A stretch of 27,450 nucleotides of DNA. Source: Actinomycetes bacterium (lineage in GTDB: Bacteria; Actinomycetota; Coriobacteriia; Coriobacteriales; Eggerthellaceae). A program made the translations under genes and the position numbers. The stretch spans positions 1-27,450 of the forward strand of contig JAEYEL010000049.1 of assembly GCA_023403475.1 (NCBI GenBank), read 5' to 3'. Position 1 is the first letter of the stretch, and every line of letters begins with the position of its first letter. Under the pieces are notes generated by a model. The model did no database searches, was not told where the DNA came from, and saw only the letters and a program-made list of their open reading frames with translations. Of this stretch, positions 7,422 to 14,402 are shown in pieces.

Positions 7422-10067
7422 ATGTGCGAAGGCGCGGAGAGGTTCGCGAAGCGCTTGGAAGTGAACGGCGCGGCATATACGTATTTTCCGGTTTCCGCCA
7501 TAGCGGGAAGCGAGCGGCTGCCCTTTGCGCTTACCGTGCTTTTGGAAAACGTGCTGCGCAATGCGCACGACGCCGAAGAGGCGCTCGCGTTGGCGCAACG
7601 TATCATGGACGCCGGCTTGGCGGGCGTTACGGGAGGCGAAGTGGAGTTCAGCCCCGCGCGCGTTCTGTTCCAGGATTTCACGGGCGTGCCGGTGTTCGTC
7701 GATTTCGCGGTCATGCGCGAGGCGTGCGCCGGCCTTGGGGGCGATCCGAAGAAGATCAACCCGCTCATTCCCTGCGATTTGGTCATAGACCACTCGGTTA
7801 TCGCCGATGAAGCAGGATGCGCAGGCGCTCTCGAAACGAACATGGGGCTGGAGTTCGCGCGCAACGAAGAGCGCTACGATTTCCTGAAGTGGGCGCAGAA
7901 GTCGTTTCAAAACGTGCGCATCGTCCCTCCCGGAAAGGGCATCTGCCATCAGCTCAATCTCGAGAATTTCTCATCCGTCGTTTTCGAAAACAAAGGGACG
8001 GTGTATTTCGACACGCTCGTGGGAACCGACAGCCATACGCCTACGGCGAATGGAATCGGCGTTCTGGGCTGGGGCGTGGGCGGTATCGAAGCCGAGGCGG
8101 CGGCGCTCGGGCAGCCCATCACCACGCTCGTGCCGCGCGTGGTGGGCGTGCGTCTTTGCGGCAAGCTTGCGCCTAACGTGACGGCCATGGACGTGGCGCT
8201 TACGTTCGCCCAGACCCTTCGCGCGAAAGGCGTGGTGGGAAGCTTCGTGGAGTGCTTCGGCGAAGGCCTTTCCTGCCTTTCGGCCACGCAGCGTGCCTGC
8301 ATAGCGAACATGACGCCGGAATACGGCAGCACCTGCACGCTGTTTCCCGTCGATGCGCTGACGCTTGATTACCTGCGCTTGACGGGTCGCAGCGAGGCGC
8401 AGGTGGCGCTTGTAAAGGCGTATGCGAAAGCTCAGGGCTTCTGGTACGACGATCAGGCAAAAGAGCGCACCTACGCCGAGATTGTGGAGATAGACCTTTC
8501 GCAGGTGGTGCGCAGCCTTGCCGGGCCTTCGCGCCCGCACGACCGCATGGCGCTTAACGAGGCGCGCGAACGGTTCCTTGAACTTTGCGCCGAGCGCGGG
8601 CTTGACCTTGCGAGTCGAGTTTTTGTAAACGTGGACGGTGCGTCCTGCGAAATCACCCACGGTACGCTTGCCATCGCGGCGGTTACCAGCTGCACCACGG
8701 CGACTGATCCTTCCATGATGCTTGCGGCCGGCCTTGTGGCGCGCAACGCGGCGGCACGCGGTTTGCGTCCGAAGCCCTGGGTGAAGACCATTCTTGCGCC
8801 GGGCAGCCATGCAACCGAACTTTTGCTTGAACGGGCAGGTCTTATGCGGGGCTTGCGTGACCTAGGGTTTTACACGTGCGGTTTCGGTTGCATGAGCTGC
8901 ATCGGGAACTCAGGCCCTGTGGCAGGAGCTCTGCACAAAGCGGCTGACCAGGTAGAGCTGGCAAGCGTGCTTTCCGGGAACCGCAACTTCGAGGGGCGCA
9001 TCTCGCCCGACGTTTCGCAGAACTACCTGGCAGCCCCCGCTTTGGTTGTGGCCTATGCTTTGGCGGGCACCATGAACATCGACTTGGCGCACGACGTGTT
9101 AGGGCGCGATGCGCAGGGCAACGACGTGCGGCTTGCCGATATCTGGCCGAGTGCAGACGAAGTGGCGCATCTGGTTGCGCTTCATGTGACGCGCGATCTG
9201 TACGAGGAAGGGACGCGCGACCTGTTTGCGGGCGATGCCTCGTGGGAGGCGCTCGATGCCAGCGCAAGCGACACGTTTTCCTGGGATTCTCGGTCCACCT
9301 ACGTGCGCCGTCCCCCTTATTTCGACGGCATGGCGCAAGAATCTGAAGCTCCTGCGCCCCTGCACGACGCCCGTGTGCTCGCGCTGCTCGGCGACTTCAT
9401 CACAACCGACCATATTTCCCCGGCAGGCGCCATAGCGCCCACGTCTCCCGCCGCTCGCTATCTTGAGCAGCACGGCACGGCTTTGGCCGATTTCAACACC
9501 TACGGCGCAAGACGCGGCAACCACGAGGTCATGATGCGCGGAACGTTTGCCAACGTGAAGCTGGAAAACATGTTGGCGGAAGGGCGAAAGGGCGGATGGA
9601 CCTACGATTTTCTGCAGGGGAAGGTGCGCCCGTTGTTCGACGTTTCAAAAGGCTACGCGCAGGCCGGAGTTCCGCTCGTGGTCGTGGCGGGCAAGATGTA
9701 TGGCAGCGGCTCTTCGCGCGACTGGGCGGCGAAAGGGCCGGCGCTTCTGGGCGTGCGTGCCGTTTTGGCGGAAAGCTTCGAGCGCATTCACCGCTCGAAC
9801 CTCATAGGCATGGGCATTCTGCCGCTGCAGTTCGCAGAAGGGCAAGGTGCAAAGGCGCTGGGTCTTGACGGCACGGAAACCTACACGGTGGCTCCTATCG
9901 ACTTCTCGCGCGGTCTGCCGGTTCCTCGCGAGGTTGCCGTGAGGGCTTCCCGTGCGGACGGATCGTGCGTCGATTTCACCGCCACCGTGCGCGTGGACAC
10001 CCCCACGGAAGGGCGCTACTTCGAAAACGGCGGCATCCTTCCTTTCGTGCTGCGCCAGCTTGCATAG
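7422..10067 (+). CDS. acnA: Aconitate hydratase
   Basis: An 881-residue aconitase of the AcnA/IRP type, interconverting citrate and isocitrate through a 4Fe-4S cluster. The three cluster ligands are Cys424 (SCTTATDP) and Cys490 and Cys493 (CGFGCMSCIGNSGP). Other landmarks are TDSHTPTANGIGVLGWGVGG (202-221) and the C-terminal swivel domain with LGDFITTDHISPAGAI, FNTYGARRGNHEVMMRGTFAN and YGSGSSRDWAAKGP. The frame is open far upstream, through icd in another phase, but the ATG behind AGAGAGGA is the true start: the protein then begins like other AcnA proteins. It lies 71 bases after icd and is probably in one transcript with it and the HEAT gene. Citrate synthase is not in the window. Confidence 0.96.
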   Translation: MCEGAERFAKRLEVNGAAYTYFPVSAIAGSERLPFALTVLLENVLRNAHDAEEALALAQRIMDAGLAGVTGGEVEFSPARVLFQDFTGVPVFVDFAVMREACAGLGGDPKKINPLIPCDLVIDHSVIADEAGCAGALETNMGLEFARNEERYDFLKWAQKSFQNVRIVPPGKGICHQLNLENFSSVVFENKGTVYFDTLVGTDSHTPTANGIGVLGWGVGGIEAEAAALGQPITTLVPRVVGVRLCGKLAPNVTAMDVALTFAQTLRAKGVVGSFVECFGEGLSCLSATQRACIANMTPEYGSTCTLFPVDALTLDYLRLTGRSEAQVALVKAYAKAQGFWYDDQAKERTYAEIVEIDLSQVVRSLAGPSRPHDRMALNEARERFLELCAERGLDLASRVFVNVDGASCEITHGTLAIAAVTSCTTATDPSMMLAAGLVARNAAARGLRPKPWVKTILAPGSHATELLLERAGLMRGLRDLGFYTCGFGCMSCIGNSGPVAGALHKAADQVELASVLSGNRNFEGRISPDVSQNYLAAPALVVAYALAGTMNIDLAHDVLGRDAQGNDVRLADIWPSADEVAHLVALHVTRDLYEEGTRDLFAGDASWEALDASASDTFSWDSRSTYVRRPPYFDGMAQESEAPAPLHDARVLALLGDFITTDHISPAGAIAPTSPAARYLEQHGTALADFNTYGARRGNHEVMMRGTFANVKLENMLAEGRKGGWTYDFLQGKVRPLFDVSKGYAQAGVPLVVVAGKMYGSGSSRDWAAKGPALLGVRAVLAESFERIHRSNLIGMGILPLQFAEGQGAKALGLDGTETYTVAPIDFSRGLPVPREVAVRASRADGSCVDFTATVRVDTPTEGRYFENGGILPFVLRQLA

Positions 10068-10085
10068 CGCTAGAGGGACACGTCC

Positions 10086-10112
10086 GGGTGCCGGCGCGTC
10101 CCTTCGGCACCC
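10086..10112 (+). terminator. Stem-loop downstream of aconitase
   Basis: GGGTGCCG (10086-10093) pairs perfectly with CGGCACCC (10105-10112) about 20 bases after the acnA stop. A competing pairing AGGGACACG / CGCGTCCCT overlaps it. No U-run follows, so it may be a Rho-type end or an mRNA-stabilising structure rather than a classical terminator. Confidence 0.4.
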
Positions 10113-10198
10113 TTGGTCCGGTAAGCGATTTCGCGTGTAAGTTCAACGCTCAATCAACGATGGGGGATGACTTCGAGTGCGAACCGACTGTTTTAGTG

Positions 10199-10204
10199 TA
10201 TAGT
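10199..10204 (+). promoter_or_regulatory. Possible minus-10 box upstream of the membrane-protein / aro unit
   Basis: TATAGT lies 36 bases before the membrane protein ATG in an AT-richer stretch (10185-10205). No good minus-35 hexamer is present at the normal distance (TTCGAG is 21 bases away), so this is a weak call. Confidence 0.25.
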
Positions 10205-10240
10205 GGAAAGCCACACTGTTAGGGGTTTCGAAGAGAAGGG

Positions 10241-12241
10241 ATGCCGGTGAAGCAGACATCCGGACTAGAGGCGCTTCTTGAGGCGCTCAAGCAATCAGGC
10301 ATGAACATCGACGGAGCGGGTTTCGGCGGCAAAGGCGGTTCTTCCCCCATCGACGCCGAGGCGCAAGGCGCTTCGAGTTCCCGTGCGGGTGCGGGCAAGG
10401 CTTCGTCTGGGCACGGCGGCAAAGGCGGCGGGGAAGGCCATGGCGCGCCCCATCTTGAGATTCCTTTTGCCGACCGCATGAAAACATGGGGAAAGCGCGC
10501 CATTATCGTGGCGGCCGTCGTGGTCGTTCTCGTTATGCTGGCGGCGTATTGGTGGTTCCATCCGCCCATCAACATCCACAGCACCGATACATGGATGTTC
10601 GTGGCCATCTTCATCTTGCTGCCGCTGTTCCTGGTGTTTCGCACCAAGTCGCACAACTACCAGGAAGGAACCTCGAAAGTCGACGCAAGCCCCGCGAAAG
10701 CGAAAACGTTCAAGTGGCTTTCGTTCGTTCCCGTGGCCGTTGCGCTTCTGGGCGTGCTCGGCGCCATCGGGTCGCTTTCGGTCATACCCGGCAACGCCGA
10801 GCGGTACGCGACGATTCTGAAGACGACCGACCTCGACTTCGCTCAAGACATTCACGAGGTGAACTATTCAGAAATTCCCATCATCGACCGCAATTCGGCT
10901 ATCCTTCTGGGCAATCGCGAGATGGGATCCATCCCCGAATACGTGAGCCAGTTCGAGATATCGCCGCTCTACAGCCAGATAAACTTCCGAGGCGAGCCCG
11001 TGCGCGTAAGTCCTTTAGGTTATGCCGACCTGTTCAAGTGGTTCACGAACCGCGAGGCCGGCATTCCGGCATATTCGCTCGTGAACATGACCACGCAGAA
11101 CGCCGAGATTGTGAAGCTGGGCGATAGCCCCATCCACTATTCGCAGTCGGAGCCGCTCGTGCGCAACATCGACCGCCACGTGCAGCTTTCCTATCCCTTC
11201 TACATGTTCGACGAGAAGTCGTTCGAAATCGACGAAAACGGGCATCCGTGGTGGATCTGCCCGGTGCAGACGCGCACTATCGGCCTGTTCGGCGGCACGA
11301 CCATCTATCGCGTGGTGCTGTGCGACGCCACCACGGGCGAATGTCAGGACTTGGCTATCGAAGACGTTCCCCAATGGGTTGACCGCGCGTATCCGGCCGA
11401 GCTGCTCATCCAACAGTACAACTGGAGCGGCAAATACAAGAACGGCTGGCTCAATTCCTTCCTGGGTCAAGAAGGCGTGGTGCAGACCACTCCCGGCACC
11501 GACGGCCAGGTGGGCTACAACTACATCGCCAAAGACGATGACGTGTGGGTCTACACCGGCGTGACCTCGGCCACTGCGGACAATTCCATCGTCGGCTTCG
11601 TGCTGGTGAACCAACGCACGGCCGAATCGCATTATTATTCGGTTCCGGGCGCCACCGAGGACTCGGCTATGGGCTCGGCCGAAGGGCAAGTGCAAAACCT
11701 TCGCTATACGGCAACGTTCCCGCTGCTCATCAACGTGGCGAACCAGCCCACGTACTTCATGGCCTTAAAGGACGGCGAGGGGCTGGTGAAGAAGTTCGCC
11801 ATGATAGACATCCAGCACTACCAGAATGTTGCGGTGGGCGACACGGTTGCCGATTGTCAGAAGGCGTATCTGGCGCTTTTGGCTACCAACGGCGTCACGG
11901 CGGCGAGCGAGTCTGTGGCATCGACGGAGGCGCAAGGCGTTATCGTGAACATGGTGCAGGCCGTGGTGGAAAGCAATTCCCATTTCTACGTGAAGCTTGA
12001 GGGCGATAGCAAGATCTACGACTTCGCGCTTCCCGGGCTTATCGAGATCGTAGGCTACAGGGAAGGCGATACCATCAGGTTCGCCTATCTGGAAGGAGAT
12101 CCCACCAACCCGGTCGAGAGCATCTTGGAGCCGAGCGTCTTGGAGCCGAGCAGCGCCGGTGTGGGAAGCGCCAGCGCAGCAAGCGCCTCAGCAGGCGGCA
12201 CCGTTGCGGCGCCGGCGCAAGGGGAAAAGGCCGATGTCTGA
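10241..12241 (+). CDS. Uncharacterised three-TM membrane protein with a large extracytoplasmic domain
   Basis: A 666-residue protein I do not recognise. A Gly/Ser/Ala-rich cytosolic N-terminus (1-78) is followed by three hydrophobic helices (about 86-106, 117-134 and 158-182). The remaining 480 residues should then lie outside the membrane, ending in a Ser/Ala/Pro-rich tail. The outer domain is rich in Tyr and Trp with recognisable beta-strand texture (YPFYMFDEKSFEIDENGHPW, TIYRVVLCDATTGECQD) but no catalytic motif I can name. AGAAGGG abuts the ATG with no gap, so the GTG two codons later (10247), six bases from that site, may be the real start. The stop overlaps the chorismate mutase start by 8 bases, so the two are probably coupled. 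A 15-base tandem duplication near the end encodes a doubled LEPS. A sensor or envelope role is possible; none is shown. Confidence 0.85.
   Translation: MPVKQTSGLEALLEALKQSGMNIDGAGFGGKGGSSPIDAEAQGASSSRAGAGKASSGHGGKGGGEGHGAPHLEIPFADRMKTWGKRAIIVAAVVVVLVMLAAYWWFHPPINIHSTDTWMFVAIFILLPLFLVFRTKSHNYQEGTSKVDASPAKAKTFKWLSFVPVAVALLGVLGAIGSLSVIPGNAERYATILKTTDLDFAQDIHEVNYSEIPIIDRNSAILLGNREMGSIPEYVSQFEISPLYSQINFRGEPVRVSPLGYADLFKWFTNREAGIPAYSLVNMTTQNAEIVKLGDSPIHYSQSEPLVRNIDRHVQLSYPFYMFDEKSFEIDENGHPWWICPVQTRTIGLFGGTTIYRVVLCDATTGECQDLAIEDVPQWVDRAYPAELLIQQYNWSGKYKNGWLNSFLGQEGVVQTTPGTDGQVGYNYIAKDDDVWVYTGVTSATADNSIVGFVLVNQRTAESHYYSVPGATEDSAMGSAEGQVQNLRYTATFPLLINVANQPTYFMALKDGEGLVKKFAMIDIQHYQNVAVGDTVADCQKAYLALLATNGVTAASESVASTEAQGVIVNMVQAVVESNSHFYVKLEGDSKIYDFALPGLIEIVGYREGDTIRFAYLEGDPTNPVESILEPSVLEPSSAGVGSASAASASAGGTVAAPAQGEKADV
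12123..12151 (+). repeat. 15-base in-frame tandem duplication in the membrane-protein gene
   Basis: TCTTGGAGCCGAGC occurs at 12123-12136 and again at 12138-12151, a 15-base period that repeats the peptide LEPS in the low-complexity C-terminal tail. It is probably slippage that keeps the frame. Confidence 0.75.
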
Positions 12242-12515
12242 AGAAAGCAGCGCGCTTGCGCAGATCCAAGAGCATCGCGCTAAGATCGACGAGATCGACC
12301 GCGAACTCGTCGCGCTGTTGAACAGGCGCGCGGGTCACTCGCTGGCCATTCGCGGTCTCAAGCCCGACGTTCATATGGGCTTGTACGACGCCAAACGTGA
12401 GGAGGAGATTTTCACAAAGGTCGATGGCTACAACGAAGGCCCTTTGTACAACGAACATCTGCGCGAGATTTACACCAGCATTCTCAAAGTGATGAGGGAG
12501 ACCCCGTCGGTATGA
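12234..12515 (+). CDS. Chorismate mutase, AroQ class
   Basis: A 93-residue stand-alone AroQ-type chorismate mutase that converts chorismate to prephenate on the route to Phe and Tyr. Aligned by eye to the E. coli chorismate mutase domain, the active-site residues are kept: Arg15, Arg32, Lys43, Asp52, Arg55 and Glu56 (E. coli 11, 28, 39, 48, 51 and 52), within RAKIDEIDRELVALLNRR and LYDAKREEEI. I chose the ATG at 12234, preceded by AAGGGGAAAAGG; an upstream in-frame ATG is inside the membrane protein gene. It overlaps that gene by 8 bases and overlaps DAHP synthase by 4 (ATGA), so the three are likely one translationally coupled unit. In some Bacteria the two enzymes are fused or form a complex; here they are separate. 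Confidence 0.9.
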   Translation: MSEESSALAQIQEHRAKIDEIDRELVALLNRRAGHSLAIRGLKPDVHMGLYDAKREEEIFTKVDGYNEGPLYNEHLREIYTSILKVMRETPSV

Positions 12516-13378
12516 GCCATGCAGGTATACTTCCTGTTCCCAATCGGCAGATGCCTGCTTCACACGTGCTCGTCGGTACGGGTAGGGCGGATATACCCCC
12601 TATTCCCAATTTAGGAGCGCGCGGCGACGCGATAACCGTCTTCGCCGGCCCGTGCTCGGTCGAGTCGGCCGAGCAGTTCGAAGAAGTGGCGGAATGCGTG
12701 GCGGGTCTTGGCTTGCACTGGATTCGCGGCGGTGCCTTCAAGCCGCGCACGAATCCGCATTCGTTTCAAGGTTTAGGCGAAGAGGCTCTAAAGATTATGA
12801 AAGCGGTGGGCGATAAGTACGATCTGCTTACGCTCACCGAGGTGATGGATTCCGCCCATTGCGAAATGGTGCACTCCTATGTGGACGGCCTGCAGGTGGG
12901 CGCGCGCAACTTCCAGAACTTCAGCCTGCTGGAAAAAATCGGCCAGGTGACGGCGCTCTCGCGCAAGATGGTGCTTTACAAGCGCGGCTTCGCGGGAACC
13001 ATTGCCGAATGGCTTGCGGCCTGCGACTATATTACTGCCAAGGGAAACGACAACGTGGTTCTGTGCGAGCGCGGCATCCGCACGTTCGAGACGGCCACGC
13101 GCTTCACGCTCGACATCGCCGCCGTTCCCGTCATCCACAAACAGTCGCTTTTCCCGGTGTGCGTGGACGTTTCGCACCCGGCGGGGCAGCGCGACCTTGT
13201 GCCGTCGCTTGCATATGCGGCGGTGGCTGCCGGAGCCGACTCCCTCATGATAGAGGTGCATCCGAACCCCCCGAAAGCCCTTTCCGACGGCCCGCAGCAG
13301 CTCACGCCCGCCCAGTTCGAAGGCTTGGTGGCCGAGCTGCGCAAGATTGCCGCCGTGTTCGGAAAGGCGATAGCGTAA
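12512..13378 (+). CDS. aroF: 3-deoxy-7-phosphoheptulonate (DAHP) synthase, AroF / B. subtilis-type
   Basis: A 288-residue class I-beta DAHP synthase that joins phosphoenolpyruvate and erythrose 4-phosphate, the first committed step of aromatic biosynthesis. Motifs are GPCSVES with metal ligand Cys48, RGGAFKPRTNPHSFQG (72-87), GARNFQN (130-136), YKRGFAGT, CERGIRTFE (185-193), DVSHPAGQRD with His222, and EVHPNP with Glu248, then Asp259. A roughly 40-residue N-terminal segment before the barrel has no recognisable ferredoxin-like ACT domain, so allosteric control may depend on the separately encoded chorismate mutase next door, as known for other class I-beta enzymes; that is inference. A 10-base tandem (GCGTAAAGAA twice) spans the stop codon. 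Confidence 0.95.
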   Translation: MSHAGILPVPNRQMPASHVLVGTGRADIPPIPNLGARGDAITVFAGPCSVESAEQFEEVAECVAGLGLHWIRGGAFKPRTNPHSFQGLGEEALKIMKAVGDKYDLLTLTEVMDSAHCEMVHSYVDGLQVGARNFQNFSLLEKIGQVTALSRKMVLYKRGFAGTIAEWLAACDYITAKGNDNVVLCERGIRTFETATRFTLDIAAVPVIHKQSLFPVCVDVSHPAGQRDLVPSLAYAAVAAGADSLMIEVHPNPPKALSDGPQQLTPAQFEGLVAELRKIAAVFGKAIA

Positions 13379-13392
13379 AGAAGCGTAAAGAA
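13373..13392 (+). repeat. 10-base tandem duplication over the aroF stop codon
   Basis: GCGTAAAGAA is present twice head-to-tail. The first copy holds the TAA stop of aroF. It has no visible consequence for the reading frame. Confidence 0.7.
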
Positions 13393-13416
13393 GTGCAGGG
13401 AAGCGCGCCGAATTAT

Positions 13417-13450
13417 GCGGCCTTCACCGATGCGTGCGGGCGAAGGCCGC
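13417..13450 (+). terminator. Stem-loop downstream of aroF
   Basis: GCGGCCTTC (13417-13425) and GAAGGCCGC (13442-13450) form a perfect 9-bp stem around a 16-base loop, 39 bases after the aroF stop and before the merR gene. No U-run follows. It is the best candidate for the end of the membrane-protein / aro transcript. Confidence 0.45.
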
Positions 13451-13462
13451 GCGGGCGTGATA

Positions 13463-13492
13463 TCCTTACATTCCGGGTCGTGAGTGTAAGGA
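13463..13492 (+). promoter_or_regulatory. Inverted repeat covering the merR ribosome-binding site
   Basis: TCCTTACA (13463-13470) and TGTAAGGA (13485-13492) are perfect 8-bp arms separated by 14 bases. The right arm includes most of the AAGGAGG Shine-Dalgarno (13488-13494) of the MerR-family gene. As RNA it would hide the ribosome site; as DNA it is operator-like and could serve autoregulation. Both readings are inference. Confidence 0.5.
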
Positions 13493-13499
13493 GGCAAGA

Positions 13500-14330
13500 G
13501 TGCACACGTCTTTGCTCATTTCCTCGGGCGAGTTCGCCCGCATGCGCAACGTCAGCCGCGAGCTGCTCATCCATTACGACAAAATAGGCTTGCTCAAGCC
13601 CAAGGAAGTAAGGGAGAACGGCTACCGGTACTATTCCTTGCGCCAGCTGTACCTTTTCGACGCCATCCGCTTCTTCTCGGATGCCGGCATGACCATGCGG
13701 GAAATCAAGCAGTATCTGGAAAACAGGACGACGGAGCTGTTCCTGCAAACCGCCCAGGAAAGCATCGAGCAGATGCAGCGCCAGCGCGACATCATAGAGG
13801 CGCGTATCGGCATGATGGAGAAGATGCGCTACATTACGCAGCGTGCCCTTTCGTTTCCCAAAGGCAAGCCGCGCCTCTCGTTTTGGGATGAGACCTGGTT
13901 CGTCGCCACCGACGTGCCGGACGAGCGCACACAGCGCGCCTATGCCGAAGCCTTCAGCGCCCATTCCGATTTCTGCCGTTCCACCATCGGGGTGACGGGC
14001 TTTCCGCTCGGTCGCATCGTCGACATTCCCGACCCGGCGCATCCGGAAGATTTCCGCTACACCAAGTTGCTCACTTGGATAAGCAAGCCCGAAAGCACGG
14101 TTCCGTGGCTTGATCGCATCGTGCGCAAGCCTAAGGGGAACTATGCCGTGGTTCTTCATCAGGGGGGAACGAGCAAGGCGGCGAAGTCTTACAAGTTGCT
14201 GCTCGACTTCTTGAAGAAAGAGAAGCTTTCCATGCGCGGCCCTATCTGCGAACTGGACATAAGCTCGTATTTGATGTCGGATTCCTCCGACGACTATCTG
14301 CTTCACATATCGGTGCACGTGGACGACTAG
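13500..14330 (+). CDS. MerR-family transcriptional regulator with GyrI/BmrR-like effector domain
   Basis: A 276-residue regulator starting at GTG five bases after AAGGAGG. The N-terminal winged helix-turn-helix is clear: SGEFARMRNVSRELLIHYDKIG (residues 9-30), then GYRYYSLRQLYLFDAIRFF and GMTMREIKQYLENR. A coiled-coil dimerisation helix (about 80-112, EQMQRQRDIIEARIGMMEKM) follows. The C-terminal 150 residues look like a GyrI-type small-molecule binding domain (YTKLLTWISKPES, GNYAVVLHQGG, ICELDISSYLM), as in BmrR. Such proteins normally sense drugs or other hydrophobic ligands and twist a promoter with a 19-base spacer. The gene is convergent with acs. Its target is unknown; its own leader carries an inverted repeat that may be its operator. 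Confidence 0.92.
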   Translation: MHTSLLISSGEFARMRNVSRELLIHYDKIGLLKPKEVRENGYRYYSLRQLYLFDAIRFFSDAGMTMREIKQYLENRTTELFLQTAQESIEQMQRQRDIIEARIGMMEKMRYITQRALSFPKGKPRLSFWDETWFVATDVPDERTQRAYAEAFSAHSDFCRSTIGVTGFPLGRIVDIPDPAHPEDFRYTKLLTWISKPESTVPWLDRIVRKPKGNYAVVLHQGGTSKAAKSYKLLLDFLKKEKLSMRGPICELDISSYLMSDSSDDYLLHISVHVDD

Positions 14331-14332
14331 AG

Positions 14333-14357
14333 CGCGGGCGAACAAGCGCCGCCCGCG
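14333..14357. terminator. Stem-loop between the convergent merR and acs genes
   Basis: CGCGGGCG (14333-14340) and CGCCCGCG (14350-14357) form a perfect 8-bp stem immediately after the merR stop and 46 bases from the acs stop on the other strand. An alternative pairing (GCGCCG / CGGCGC, 14346-14364) overlaps it. There is no U-run either way; a shared, weak terminator is plausible. Confidence 0.4.
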
Positions 14358-14402
14358 ACGGCGCTCAGCTCGCCGCGGGCGGGTATGGAAGTCACGAGCG
14401 GC

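Noticed and set aside
5377..7476. Long minus-strand open frame opposite the HEAT gene and icd (699 codons)
   Set aside because: Arg/His-rich product without family motifs, spans two genes and a terminator; the plus strand genes are well supported.
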